Shown: positions 1 through 12,769 of the stretch, piece by piece
How the letters are laid out: the number at the start of each line of letters is the position of its first letter
How positions within the stretch are numbered: the first letter of the stretch is position 1
Source: Numida meleagris
Lineage: Eukaryota > Chordata > Aves > Galliformes > Numididae
Reading direction: 5' to 3'
Assembly: GCF_002078875.1 (NCBI RefSeq)
Contig: NC_034424.1
Location: 7,098,436-7,162,435 of the forward strand
DNA: 64,000 nucleotides
Notes under the pieces: model-generated
What the model was told of the DNA's origin: nothing
What the model saw: the letters and a program-made list of their open reading frames with translations, nothing else
Database searches by the model: none
Program-made: the position numbers and the translations under genes

Positions 1-1600
1 TTTTTTTTTTGCTGTGAACTCTGTGGGCTGCGGCGCTGCGATTTCGTCTCGTGGGCAGCGCGGCTCCCACGTCCCCGTTGCAGAGCACGGTGAGGCAACG
101 CCGGCGGTGAGGCAAGAGCGGAAGGGCTGGCACGGGGCGGGTGCGCTGCCTGCACAGCCCCCGTGCCCCCCTCAGTTAGCCCGTGCTGGAACACCCCCCC
201 GCCCCAAGCTCCTCGTTTTGGTGCCCTGTTTTTGTAAGAGGATGGGCTTTATCGGGAATGGGAGGCCGTGCGCGGAGGAGCGGTGGCCCCTAACGCTCCA
301 GCTGGCGGCAGATAGCGGCGTATCAGCAGAGCTTGTGCCGGAGGTGCTCGCTGGAGGGGATGCGCGCAGCCCTGCATTGCTTGGCCGTGTTTGGAGCCCC
401 TGCTCCTTGCGCCTCGGCGCAGCCGTGGGGGTGGGATGTGGGGTCGGAGCTGAGGGCAGGGAGCTGGAGCGCGCTGCAAGCCGCTGGCTCGCGGCTCGGC
501 ACCTGCAGATCCAGCCCTCCTCCCGACCTGCACTTGCTCAAGTGTGGCTCTCAATGGATCGTAAAACCCAGCGTGATTCACAGCTCCCTGCCCTCCGGCC
601 CCCGGCTCCGTCTCTCCGCATTCACTGAGCATGAGAGAGAAAATCACCCTCAGATTCGTCATCCTCCTTCCTAACGGGGAGCTGCCGCTGTCCGGCTCTG
701 CTCCCCCCGTGTGACACCTCACCGATACCCACGTTGTAATTGAAATGTCGCTCTCCTTTTTGATTTTTTTTATTTTGGTAATTAAAACATTTCCATGCAA
801 ACCCCAAACGTGGGGGGGGGGGGAGGAGGAGGGAGGGAGGTGCAGCTCCGTGCGTGCGTGTGGCTCACAGACAGTGAAATTGCACCCTAGAGTTATAAAG
901 CAATTGTCTAGCTCAGCAGCAGAATGAGCATGAAATGGTGCAGAAAGCAACTAAATAAAATTGGGTAAGGCAGATGCATGAAAATAATGACATCTCCGTA
1001 GCGGAGCCGGGCACGCTCGCTCTCATTCTCGTGAGAACAGATAAACTTTCAGAACAGCCTTTGCGTTTATCTTCCCAGGATCTCTTCTGGTGGCTTGGCC
1101 GAGCCCTGTGCCCGTTCCCTGGCTTTGGGGCTGCTCCCCAACCCCCTCTGCTTTCCCTGCTTGTTTCCTGAGCGGGTTTTTCTGCTCGGCCAAGCACCCA
1201 AGCGATAACCTTTGCAACTTCATTTCCCCGCTGTGCAGCGCGGGGCTCGGGGACGCTGCGAGCGGGTGGCTCTGTGAGCGAGCAGCCCGGTGCGGTGCCA
1301 GTGACACCGAGCCGCTCTCCCTGCAGCTCTCCCTCCTCCTGTTTCCCTGCCTGGTTCCCAGCCTGGAGCGTGGCACCGTGCTCCTGCCCCATCCCTTCCC
1401 CTGCTCCCAGGCGCTGTCTCGCTCGGTGCTCGGATGCCGCCCGGAGCCTTTAACCTCAGCAAAGGCACGTTCCCCCCGTCAGCTCGGGGAAGCTGTGATA
1501 TGCTTCCTGACATTGTCTGACGTTCTGCGCCCGGATTCCTCCCAGGCTGGAAACAAGCTGCGAATCCCCCCACCCAGGGGATGAGGAGGTGGCATAGAGG
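1..1600. other. Left edge of inferred RXRA intron 1: CpG-rich, no gene
   Basis: No coding exon is supportable. The first 700 bases are GC-rich with frequent CpG (for example around 25-160 and 245-520), unlike much of the later intron. CpG-rich patches recur around 1220-1460. The simplest reading is the shore of the exon-1 CpG island just outside the window. I found no copy of the expected first-exon peptide (MDTKHFLPL-like) here. A T10 run opens the window. ORFs of up to 233 codons on both strands are low-complexity and have no recognisable domain. Confidence 0.5.
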
Positions 1601-3689
1601 CTGCGTCCCCGCCTGGTTGCAGGGCTGTTCCATCCAAATTTAAATGCATCCTTTGCTTTTTGGGGCCGGCCGCGGCGCTCACCCCCACTGCAGCAAACAC
1701 CTCTTGGTGTCCTGCAGGGCCGTGTCCCTGCGGTCCCTGCTTGGGGACACAGGGATGCATGCACGCTGCCCTCTGTCCTCTGAAGGTTTCCCTGCTGCTG
1801 TTGCTCCGGGCGGGCGCTGAGGTGCCGCTGTGTTTTTTGCTGGTGGAGAGAAGGGAAATGGAATTGCATGCGTGCAAAAAAATCAGTGTGAAGGCATAAA
1901 TCAGGGCCCGAGTGAAAGGTTAAAGAAATCTAGAGGAAACGGAGCGATGAGCGCGATAGGAAGGGGTTTCCTGTACCTACACGGGCCACCCAGGCTCCCT
2001 TCCTGTTAGGGTAAACCTGTCAGAAGCTGAAGTTTTCTGCACACCTAAGCAAGTTGTGGGCACGCTGTGCTGCACGTGGCAGCATGTGCCTGCCCTGAGC
2101 TTCTATGGGGCTGTTTGGGGGATGCTGGTGCCCCAGTGGGGCAAGAAGCAATTACCCGGGCTGGAGGCTGTCCCACATGGGGGTAGCCCTAACTCCCTTG
2201 TCCTGCCAAAGGGGAGGCTCGTGTCTGTCTGTCTGTCCGTCCTGCGCACCCAGAGCTGTGCAGCATTGGCTGTGGCTTGGGGAAGAGTTCGTGCTGCGGG
2301 GATGGATACCTGTGGGCCCCCATTTAAGCACTTAGGAAGGCTTAGCTGTGATCCCTGCTCAAGATAGCTTGGCCCCAGGCCAGCTGATACCCATTGTTTG
2401 CAAATGTCAAAGACTTTATCTAAACAGCTCCCAGCCAGCTCAGAGCATCCCATGTGCGCCGAGGGGCTGCTGCACCCCACATTGCCCCCTGCCAGCGGGT
2501 TTCCCTGCTGCTTATAGGATTGGGAGACATAGGTTTAATTCATTGGGATTTTGGGGTCAGACCCCAATGGGGGTGGCCCTATTTTTGGTAACCGGGGCAG
2601 TGCATCCCGCTCGTCTTCAGCCTCTGCTTGGGGCAAAGCCGGCAGCTCCCATCCAGAGCTCTTTGGGCCTCACCTGCAGGGCAGGTTTAACCTGTGGGAG
2701 CGGGAGGCCGTGGGTCACCGTGGGGTTGCTGAGCCCGGGTGCTTGGTTTGCTCCCAGCTGCTGCTTTTCCTCCCGGGCCGGTCGGCCGGGTGCTGCGCCG
2801 TGGGAGCGGAGGCACGGCAAAACCACGTCTGGGTTCCACGCTGGAGCTTTGAGGCCTCCGGGTGCGTGTGGGAGATGTTGCAGGGCAGGGATTTCTCGTG
2901 GGGAGCAGTGCTGTAAGCCACACACCTCCCCTGGACCCGGGGACCCATCCGTGCGCCCACCAGGTTTCCTGCTTGGACCCAGTGGGTCCAGGTCCCTTTT
3001 TGTCGCCAGCTGTGTGTGTCACCCACTCAGTCTGCGGGATGGACGATGTGCTTGTCCCCGCTGCTCTGCTGGAAGGGGTTGGGAGCAGAGGCTGCATGGA
3101 AAGCACCCGGGGAGTGGGGTCTGACCTGGGCTCAGGAATTCTTTTTATTCCCTGGGTGGGACTAAAGGCTTTGAGTGGGGTGGGAAGCTTCAGCTGGTTG
3201 GGGGGACACCAGCCAGCTCCATGCCGGAGCGTTCTGTACAAATTAATCAGGTAAAAGTGACTCTACCCAAAAATACAGCGTTGGCCTGTCTTGTACTTAT
3301 CAGCGTGGAAAGAACAAGCACTCAAGGACTTGCGTGCAAATGATTAAACCCACAGCCCTGTTCCAAAACCTGGGGAAAGGAGTCTCCAACTGTGGGGCTC
3401 GGGGCTGCAGGTGCCCCCCAGCTGCTGTGGAGTCAGCGTTTGTCATCGACCCCATTGGGTGGGCTGAGGGTCCCACCTGGGGGCTAAGGGCTGGGACCTA
3501 CGTGCAGTGATTTGCTGACTTTATTATGAAGGCAGTTGTCTGGCTGGGGTGGGGAGCAGGAGTTTGTGTTTTCCAGACTTTCAGCGCATGTTTTGCTGTG
3601 AAAAGGTGAAATCCTGCATGTGCCTTGGAGGAGCGTTAGGAGAAAGGCTTTCGCCCGAGCTCCTGGCCCCGTCGGTAGCTGCAGAAGAG

Positions 3690-3825
3690 GAATGTTATAA
3701 GGAGCTATTCATCATTGCAATTACTTTATTAAGAGTACACAGTGTGCTTGGGAGCTGGAAGAGATGAAGCTTTGGGATGTTTTCAGCATTATAAATACCA
3801 GTTGATTACATCACCCAGCTTTTAA
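3690..3825. promoter_or_regulatory. AT-rich candidate enhancer
   Basis: AT-rich island in GC-rich surroundings with GCAATTACTTTATTAAG, CATTATAAATACC and TTGATTACATCA. Homeodomain-like motifs cluster here. Conservation is not testable by eye. Confidence 0.25.
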
Positions 3826-5924
3826 AAAAAAGGGTATGTGCAGCACTGGTGGCAGGGGGCCTGCAGCACTGGAGCAGTGCTGGCGATGGGTCTCCGGTAG
3901 GGATCCAACACTCCATAACCACAGCACTGCCACTGCTCTGCACCAGCACCATGCAACCTCCCGCTCCCTCAAACCCAAGGCCGCTCTGAGCCCCCGCTTT
4001 GCAGTTTCCTGCTGTGTCTTGCAGGGGACACCCACCTCAGCAGCACCCGTCCTGCTGCTGCCCCGTGGCACTGCTGCGTTATCGTGGCTGCGAGCCGGGG
4101 CTAAAGTCCGCGATGGGAAAATGCCCGGTGGACTTTTAACCAGAGAGCCCAGCTGGGAAACCTTTAACTGTTTCGTGGCAATCTCTGCTGGGAAGCAAAC
4201 AGAGGAATGGGGCTGGCAGGTGGGATGCTCCACCGGGTCCCTGCGTGGTCCCACATCTTGCTTTCTGCTGGATTTGCTGTCGGCCCGGCTGTGCCATGCG
4301 GAGTGGGCCCCCAAAATCCGGCTGTGCCACGAGGAGGCTGCAGCCGTAGCACTGGGCTGTTCTCCATCGGGCACTTCATCTCACCCTGCTGCGGGGCTGG
4401 GAGCTGCCCTTGGCTCTCCTGCTGCATGCTCTGAAAAGGTTCACCCTGCGCAGCGGGCAGGGGGTGGGCATGGCTCTGCTGCGTCCATATCAATGGGAAT
4501 CAGCATCTAAAGCTTAAAAGGAGACATGCTGCTGCTTTTCCCCCCCTCCTGCAGGCTGCTTTTGCCTCCTTTGTACAGAGGGGGGTTATTCCAGCATCCT
4601 CACCCTTAATCTTTTTGTCTTTTTTTTTTTTTCTTGCATCTCTTCTTTGATCCCAATCCATTCGCAACAGGGCCAGGGACTTGTAGGGTGCGCGGAGCAC
4701 CGCTCCCACGAGCTGCAGGGCGCTGCTGCCAGCTCCAAGCCCCTTTCTCTCCACTCCGGCTGAGGCTGGGCAGGATTTTCCTGCAGCCTCGAAGCTCTTT
4801 GAAGAAAGGCCCCATTCAGCTCCGAGGGCACGGGGCCAGCGCGGGAGGGATGCCGATGCTCGGAGCTCAGCACGGCGCTGGCATCGCGGGTCCGGGTGGA
4901 TTTGGGGAGGCACGGCTTCATATGGGAGCCCAGTGGCTTCCCCTGGCTGTGCCGTCAATGGAAGCGATTCCAGGGTGAGAAATTCCAATCGTGAAAGCCT
5001 TTATTGCTGGGTAGAGCTAGGTTTGTTTTGTTTATCATCCATTTACTTGGCTTTGGAGGCATGCCCAGATTTCTCCGATTTTGTGTGCGTGGATGTGTGA
5101 TTTATTAGGATTCAGGTTTTTTTTTTTTTTTCTCTTTTTTTTTTTTTCCCCCCTCTGCTTTATTTTCACTTCCTCAAGCTGACAGGCCGGGTGAAGAAAC
5201 TTCTTTTGGATGATTTCCTCTATAGTTTCAAGGGGATGCCTAAAAATAAAGAGAAAAAGCTGAAGTGGGGCCGGGCGGTCAGAATCCACGCACTTTGCTG
5301 CCGGTGCGGCAGCAGGGAGAGCTCAGAGGCTCCAGTTCAATGGGATTTCATACTGGGGTGTGTAGGGCCGTGGGCAGCCCTCTGTGTCTGCAGAGCCCAT
5401 CGTGCTGCAGTCCCTGCTCTTGGGCACGCTTGTAGCTCTGCACGCGAGCGGCCCGGAAAAATAGCTGTGCATGTCTAAAGCTTTGCCAGCTTGAAGCGTC
5501 GGTTTCCTCTCTTTGGTTTGATCCGTTGTGCAGCAGTCAGGAAGAGGAAGGGGAGAGAAATCCATTTCACACGGGCAAACAGAATTGCAGCCCACAGAAA
5601 GCAGGGAGCAGGTAGGTGAGCGCGGAGCACCTGCGGCCGCTCGGAGCTCTGAGTGCTGCTGCTGCTGTTCCGCCGGCGTTAGCGGGTTTCGCAATTGCGC
5701 TGGGCTTGCGAAATAAGGAGCTGGGATTTTGCTGGGCGTTCTCCTGGGCCTGCCCTGGGTGTGCTTGGCGGCCGGGAAACCGCAGCAGGGGGTGTGGGGT
5801 GGGGGTGTGGGGGGGGAGACCGGGGAGAGCTGCCCCTTGTCCGTCCATCTGTCCGTCCGTCCTCGGTGCCTGTCGGCAAAGAGATTGAGATGAAGGCAAA
5901 CTTCTTTCCCCCCCCCTGTCTGAA

Positions 5925-6000
5925 CTATAAAAGCGTGAGAGAGGGAGGGAGGAGGAGGAGGAGGAGTGAGAGGAAAAGATTTCCCCTGGGGATCAGCGGG
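5925..6000 (+). promoter_or_regulatory. TATA-like box with GA-rich downstream tract
   Basis: CTATAAAAG (TATAAAAG at 5925-5932) is preceded by a C9 tract and GC-rich, CpG-containing sequence, and followed by a GAGGGAGGGAGGAGGAGG tract. The arrangement resembles a promoter and could serve an alternative RXRA first exon or a non-coding RNA. No transcript evidence can be read from sequence alone. Confidence 0.25.
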
Positions 6001-7746
6001 CGATAAAAAGCCTCTCCTTTGAAAAGCAGCGAGAGAAAAGAAGTGTGTCTAATCCTGCAAGAGAAGAAAGGCGGAACATCCCTGCGCCGAGAGCCGCCCT
6101 GGGGATGGAGGGACCCCATGGGGACGCGGTGCTCGGGCTGATCCCTCTGCAGGATGCTTTTTTTGGGATGGATGAGGATTGGCTCAGAGGAGCTGTTGGC
6201 AGCGCTGCTGGGCTGGGAGGAGGCTGTGCCCCGTTGCCACCTCTCCTCACGCTGTCATTGCAGCTCAGCAGTGACACGTGCAGATTTTCTTTCCCCCTCT
6301 ACCCTCGGCCCTGGGTCTGGGGAAGAGGAAAGGGGAGATGCCGTGTGAGGACGGATGCTCATCCCTGCAGTGAGCATCCAAGGGACTGCTGCAGCTCTCG
6401 GCCCAGTGGCACTGGAAAGCTTCCACCATAAGGCTGGGAGCGTCGAGTCCGGTGGGCTCCCCTTGAGCTATGGGCGCTGGCGGTCCCGCGCAGCCTCCTG
6501 GTTCTGTCCTGTCGCTGTGGTTGATGATTTATCCTGAGCAGCATCCGCCCTGTCTCGTGACGGGGTGAAAAGCTCCACGAGGGAAGCGCGGGGCTGCGAG
6601 CTGGGAGTTCCTTCCCTGTGCCCTGAGCTGCACTGTGCGGTGTGAGCGGCAGCACATTTGGGGATGCTTTCGGAGACCGGAGACGTTCACCTGGCTGCTG
6701 GGAATTTCCTGCGTCTCCTCGAACTGAGCGATGATGACATTCAGACAGCTGAAGTCCATGCTGCGCTGCAATTAAGGAGTTGGTTTCTGGCTGAGGGTTG
6801 GGAGAGGCCGTCAGCGTTCTGCTGTCGGAGAATGGGAAGCACTGAGTGACTGGTGGGCGAGGACGGAGCGTCCCTGCGTGCCACGAGCCTTCCAGGAACT
6901 CGGCATTAGCACATTGGTGGTGTCACCTCCTGCCCTCCTTGTCCTGCCCGACTGCTGCTCTCCTCGCAGGGGGAAAGCAGCGCTGAGGTTTGTGTCCCTG
7001 CTGGGCCGGGGCAGCCCGCGGCGCCCGGGGTTTTGGCAAAGCCCCCCCCCCGCCTTTGTTTGTATACAGAGGGAGTGAGTGACTCACAAACCTTCCCGTG
7101 GAAAGGGGATCAGGAAATTAGCTCAGGCTCTTGTGAAAGAGCGAAGCCAACTCGAGACCTGTAATTAAAGCGGGTGTCAAAGAATGACGTGCAAATTCCT
7201 CCGTGGGCATATCACTGGGAGGGAGGGCAGTGCTGGCCCAGCAGCAGCTCCTGGGGGGACGTGGGCTGGGGTTGTGCCCACTGGTGTGCCCCGATCTGGG
7301 CTGCTCTGTCCCTCTCGGGAGAGCAAACCCATACAGGAGGCAGTGCCAACGGTGTCCCATCCCGTCACCATCCATAAAGGATCCAGCTGCAGGACAGTGC
7401 TTGGAGCAGGTTTGCTCCGTCCTCTCGCCCGCGCTGCTACCACCATTACATTTGTTACTGGCTCCCACAGCTGCTGCTTTTCCTCTGTTTTGGGATGAGA
7501 GCAGGGCTGGGCCATCCTTTTGGAGAAGTCGGCGTGGAGCGGGGAGCTGTGACATTCGGGCTGCTGAAAATCAGGATTTCTGCTGCATCCCAGACAGATA
7601 CTGGACAGCCCGGAGACCATGCAACAAACAGAGCCGTGCAGCAGAGCCGTGCTCCTCCAGGAGCCGTTCTGAGCAGCAGCTTGGGGGGAGGCTTTCCCCT
7701 CTGCAGCCCAAGCACGCGTCTGAAGGATGAGCTCCTGCTTTGAGAG

Positions 7747-7761
7747 GGGAAACTGAGGCAC
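7747..7761 (+). repeat. MIR-like 15-mer, copy 1
   Basis: GGGAAACTGAGGCAC, identical (allowing strand) to the copies at 19849, 29204, 30766 and 49829. The motif resembles the conserved core of MIR-type SINEs, GTGCCTCAGTTTCC. Assignment to MIR is inferred. Confidence 0.4.
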
Positions 7762-9020
7762 AGAGTTGCTGCTGTTGGTTTGTTCAGCGCACAGAGTGGC
7801 ATCAGGCTCTTGCACCGCCCCTGTTTTTCCCTACCTGCAGCCCCTGGCTTTGCGACAGGGACACGAAGCGCGGTGCCCCTGCTCGGTCCCCCAGCAAATG
7901 TCAAATCTGCTGAGCAGACGGAAAAAAAAAACCACCAAAACCCAGCCCCATCGCACAAGGAAGAAATGCTGGTGTGTCCTGGGCGGATTAGCAGAGACTC
8001 CTCGGCGGATTCCTCCGAAGGGAGGTGCTCGTGCTGGAAGCCGGCCACCAGCCGGGCCTGCCGCATTTTTCCTGGATTCTCTTACCATTCGGGGACTGAA
8101 CTTTTGTCTGAAAAATATGTATTTTTAACTCGGCTGTGTCTGAAGCTCGTCTCGGCGTTGGGCCGTGCTCGCCTTTGTCTCGTCCGAGACGGAGGCAGGG
8201 CTGAATGCCGCTACCGGCCCAGGGCGGGAGGTGGGGACGGGAAGGTTCTCCCCAACCCACCCCCCGAGTTTGCTACAGTTGCCTTGGGAACCGGCGGGTG
8301 AGATGTGTCCATCCCTGGGTGCTTGCTTGCATCCCAGCTGCTGCAAGGCACCCGTGTGCCGTCCTGCTCAGCCTCTGGGGCCGCGCGTTGGCTGCGCTGA
8401 GCTCTGCAGGCTGCGTTTCCATAGGGTTGCCGATCTAGCTTCCCCCCACAGGGACAGCGCCTGCCCGAAGCAGCGGGACCATCCGGGCTGTGTTTTCATA
8501 ATGAAAACAAATAAAACAAACCCATCCGCGGCGCTGTTTACAATAGGCGCTTGGGAAGAGTCGAGCTGAATATTGCTTCCTCGCCGAGTTTTTTTCGCAC
8601 ACGAGTTTGTTGCTGTTGGCCAGCTCCGTGTGCCGGGCTGCTGCCGGCCCCCTGGGGTGCTCGGGGTGGGGACATGCGTGGCCCTGTCCCTGGGAAGGTG
8701 CCCCAGGAGCGTGGCGGTTTGCTAAGCCGGGAGGGTCTCACCGCGGGGATCTCTTTGGGGTGAAATAACGTTTTCTGCAGGGGGATGGAGGGTGGGTTGG
8801 CCAATGCCCGCGCTGCTCGCATCCATCCCGGGGGGCTGTGCCGTGGTCCAGGAGCATCGCTGCTGAGCGGGGGCTGTGGTTTGGGATGGGAGCAGCTCTG
8901 CTCCCACTGCCTTGGGGATGGAGAGGGGATGTGCCTGGCTGCTCTGGGAGGGGAGGTGGGCAGGGAGCTGCGTGTGGCTGCACCGCGCCGGGATGGCTTC
9001 CAGCTGCGCGCGGAGGCTGA

Positions 9021-9100
9021 AGTCTGGCTAATGAGTCAATGGCAGTTAATTAACTCCAAGGCACTTAACAAATATTAACTAATTGTTTTGCTCCAAGCAA
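9021..9100. promoter_or_regulatory. AT-rich candidate enhancer with AP-1 site
   Basis: Contains ATGAGTCAAT (AP-1 core), CAGTTAATTAACTCC and AAATATTAACTAATTG packed in 80 bases, flanked by GC-rich DNA. Confidence 0.3.
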
Positions 9101-10721
9101 GGTCCATCCGACTACCCCACCTGTTAGGCTGAGCAGATTGCACGTGCAGCTTTGCAGCCTGAGCATCTCTCCGCTCCCCTCTGAAGGCTTCCAAGGGGAG
9201 AGCTTGCAGTGCTGGCGGTGACAACCTGGGTTGTGACCGCGCTCTGTGGCGTGTGAGCGATGGCAGCGGAATGCCACGTTGCCGTGGGTGGCAGCAGTGG
9301 TCGTGTGGGTACATTTATTTTTAAATGGAACACTTCGGCCCTCAGGTGGTTTCCAGTTTGTTTATTTATTTGCTTCGTTCGGATGGCCGGAGAAGTTTGC
9401 AGAAAGGTTGGAAATGGCGACGTACGGTTGGGAAAGGGATTAAATCTTCAGAGGCCCCGTTGTGTGAGCGGAGCTAATTTTAGGCCTCTGATCTTAAAAT
9501 AGATGAAAGGTGGGGGGGAAAAAGAAAGGGCTTTTCCCCCAGGCCAAGGGAAAACAGGCAGCGAGGTCGGGTGGCCACCTGCGGGCTGCTCCAAGGAAGG
9601 GATGCAGCCAAAGTCAACAGGGGGACAGCGAGGGCTGCTGGTGGCTGGAGGAGCTCAACCCACTGCGGTGCTGGGAGCGCTGGGCAGTGTGGCTTCGTGC
9701 TCTGTTTCACTGTCCCTGTCCCCAGCTGGGGGGGCTCTGCAGAGCTTGGGAAGCATTTCGTGGCGGGTTCGTCCTCCTGCGAGCAAATATTCCGGCTCTA
9801 TTAAAATGCTTGGGATTTTCGAGCGAATGCGAAGCGCGGCGAGCGGTGCCAAGGAAAATTCGGCAGCCTCCAAAAACAGCTTTCCCAGAGGGCTGCTGCT
9901 TCCCGCTGCCAGGACCTGGGGGGAGCGCCGGTGGGTGCAGGTGATGCAGCCCCCTGTGCCCCATCCCGGGTGGCATCGCCAGGGTCCCCGCTCTGCTGGG
10001 ACGAGGCTGAGCGCGGGCTGACAGCGAGCAGGGCGTCTTGACAGCATCCTGCAGGCTTGTCAGCACTTGGTAATCTCCTTTCTCCCCGCTGCCCGGGAAA
10101 CTTCTCGCAAAGGTGTTGACAAATTCAGAGGATATTGCAGCTGAGGTTCTGCTGAGCCGCGGGGCCGCGCGCCCGTACCCTCACCTGGCTCCCGGGCTGC
10201 AACCCAGTGACCAGAGCGGAACAATTCCGGCCATTCTCCTCATAGCAAAGCTGGAGGGTGCTGCGAGCCGCTTTGCAAAGCGACAGGCAGCAAAAATGCG
10301 AGGCACGCGTTCCGGCAGAGCGTCGCTCTCTGGGTGTTTTTGCAGGGGAGAAATCTGGGCCGTTCCGTTTTCTTTGGGTTAAAAGCTCACTGGTGTCCTC
10401 CCCCCCCCATTCTGATGGGTGCGTAACCTTCAGCAGCTCACCCGCTGGAGGTGGCTGCTTGTGCTGGGAGATGCTTTTCCATGCGCTTTCCCATTGCTTC
10501 GCCGTGCACCTGGGAGGGGAGGGGGAGAGGTGGGCTGCTGTCCTATCATGTGACGATGTGAAATCAGAGCCACTTTGCATCGGCTGAAGGCACCCGAGCG
10601 CTGTTAGGGGTGGGGGGTGGCGGGGGGTTCTTGCCCTCGGTGCACACACATGCACACACACATTGCTGTCACCCCAGCCCTGTGCCTGCGGAGGAGGAAT
10701 TCCATCCTGGAGCCGGAATTT

Positions 10722-10734
10722 GGGTCAAAGGTGT
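10722..10734 (+). promoter_or_regulatory. DR1-like nuclear-receptor element in intron 1
   Basis: GGGTCA-A-AGGTGT: two direct half-sites spaced by one base. The first half is a good RGGTCA; the second deviates at its last two positions. DR1 is the RXR-homodimer and PPAR/RXR class. Confidence 0.25.
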
Positions 10735-10840
10735 TCTCAGTCCACGGCGGCGTGATCTGATTGGGGCCCTTGGTGGTGTGTGTTTGTTTTCTTTTCCTGG
10801 GACTCGTGCAGGTGGGGGCTGGGAGGAGAGCCTGGTGGGG

Positions 10841-10870
10841 NNNNNNNNNNNNNNNNNNNNNNNNNNNNNN
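10841..10870. other. Assembly gap (30 N)
   Basis: Thirty unresolved bases between G-rich flanks (CTGGTGGGG on the left, CTGGGATTTCCC on the right). The size may be nominal. Confidence 0.99.
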
Positions 10871-11037
10871 CTGGGATTTCCCAGGGCAGGGCTGGGATTT
10901 CAGCTGGAGGTGGGGGGTGATGTGGGGAAGGAGGGGTGGGCGCGTGGTGGATTCTCCCTGTGAAGAGCCCAGAACAGCAGCTGGTATGAAGAAATGCACT
11001 GGTTGTTCTCTGCCGTTTTCGCCAACCTACCGCAGCC

Positions 11038-11295
11038 TCTTAAAAACTGTTTGTTTTCATCCCCGCCATTAATGTGAGGTCTAAAATAAGAACTGCAGCG
11101 TGCAGACACTTTTGCTATTAGTGATAGGCAGGAGTTAACCATTCAAGCTTAAATTAATTGTGCTCCGTGGCTTTTTTTTTTCCTCCTCCCACCCCCCCCC
11201 CCTTTATTGATGCATAATGTATGATGAGAAATAGTGAAAAAAATAATTAAAGTCTGAAGAGCGCTGCATGGATTCATTCATTATGAAATCTGGGT
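11038..11295. promoter_or_regulatory. AT-rich candidate enhancer
   Basis: Has CCATTAATGTGAGG, TTTGCTATTAGTGATAGG, CTTAAATTAATTGTG, TTGATGCATAATGTATGATG and AAAAATAATTAAAG. Interrupted by T- and C-runs at 11171-11202. Composition differs sharply from the G-rich sequence on both sides. Confidence 0.3.
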
Positions 11296-12118
11296 CAGCA
11301 GTCGGAGAAGGAAAACGAGGAAGGCGGGGAGGGGAAGGGGGGGGCTGGTGGAGTGGAAAAACGGGACTTCAGAAAAGGCTGCGGGCACAGGGGGTGGGGG
11401 GGAGTTTGCAAAAGGCCCCTTTGGTGGCAGCCTGGGAAATGCAGGCTGCGTGGTGCTGCTCCTGGCAGGGATTCCCTCGCTGAGGGTTGCTCCTTGGGGC
11501 TGGGCTGGGGGAGCACAGATTGCTTGCTGCTTGGGTCCTGGCAGCGGTGCGCTTCCCGAGGCATCGCTTGCTGGTGGGCAGCGCGGAATCAGGCTGGGAA
11601 ATCTGCCCATGGTGAACCTGGGGCACGGGAGGGCAGCTTGGGGCAATGGGGTGCTGCCCTGGGGTGTGAGCCAGCATCCATGGGAGAGCTGTCCTGGGGC
11701 CGGGGGGCAAAGCGTGGCAGCCAGCAGGATGCCCCGCGCTGTTGGTCTGCCGCTCCAAATTCTTCTTGCTGTTGTTTTAATAAGGCTCGGTAAACCCCGC
11801 TTCTGTGCAGCAGCATGCAGAGTTTGGAGAGCTGCAGTGATGGGGCTGGGGGTGTGGGTTCTGCAGCCCTGGGCACTGCACAGGGTTTTGGTCCGGGTCT
11901 GGGAGGCAGATAATTGGGTTGCAGAGAGCGTGGTTGGGACTTGGAGTCTTGTTTCCCATTGGCAGGAAGCGCGGATGCTTCAAGCCGTGCTTTTGTCCTG
12001 ATTTAGGAGAAAAAATGCAGTACTTCAGGGTTTTAATCACAAAATGGAAATTCTCCTCCTTCCTCTTGCCCCATCCGCAGGAAATACGGTCGAAATTGAT
12101 TGGACTGAGCAAACAGTC

Positions 12119-12173
12119 AGCGTTCATCCTTGAGAAATATTTTCATCGTCAGAGCGTTCATCCTTGAGAAATA
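12119..12173. repeat. 21-bp direct repeat, 34-bp period
   Basis: AGCGTTCATCCTTGAGAAAT plus A occurs exactly at 12119-12139 and again at 12153-12173. A few flanking bases also match (GTCAG before, ATTTT after), so it is a recent 34-bp tandem duplication. Confidence 0.9.
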
Positions 12174-12769
12174 ATTTTCTGACCAAGTCAGATGAAGTGC
12201 TGTCCAGCGCTGGGACTCTGCATCCCCATACCAGGAGGACTGAGATGGGAGCCCTAGCCGGAGCTTTGGGGCTTTCTGTTCCAGCAGATATTAATTACAA
12301 TGATTACAGGAGACCCTTCCTCTTGTTTTACCCCATTAAATACCCACATCAGCGCGGAGACGTGCGCGATAAACAGGGAGAACCCCCATCATCTCTCCTT
12401 GTCTGCAGGCACGCGCCCGTTTTTTATCTTTCTCGGGAGATCCATTTCCTGCTGATGCTCAGATCTGCTTGTGTCGTGGGGAGCCCGGACATAAATTGAT
12501 GTTGAGTTGTGATGCTTCTGTTGTAGCGGTGAGGCTGATGCAGTCTCGTGGGCTGGATGCAATCCGTTGGTGCTGGTTTGGGGATGGGTACCAGCGTGAT
12601 GATGGGGATGATGATGATGTTCCGGCTTCGGGGAACGGTGGTTTCTCTCCCGCTGCCCTCGTGCCGATCTGATTTATTTCCAGGCTGCACATAGGGATGC
12701 GTTGGGGTCGAGGATGCTGGGAAGAAATGGTTAAACCGGAGGGTCGGGATGTTTTCCCACACCGTGAAT

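Larger units (their letters stand above)
1601..10840. other. Inferred RXRA intron 1, first part: no gene
   Basis: GC-rich non-coding DNA. It holds AT-rich candidate elements at 3690-3825 and 9021-9100, a TATA-like site with GA-rich flank at 5925-6000, a MIR-like 15-mer at 7747-7761, CpG-rich patches (about 8000-8280 and 10140-10350), poly-T tracts near 4620 and 5119-5149, and a DR1-like element at 10722-10734. ORFs up to 258 codons show only low-complexity composition. Confidence 0.5.

Noticed and set aside
12440..12456. ATCCATTTCCTGCTGATG, superficially like the end of RXRA exon 1 (HFLPL)
   Set aside because: No MDTK codons precede it, the following base context lacks a G|GT donor in the right phase, and the reading frame does not give HFLPL with a start.
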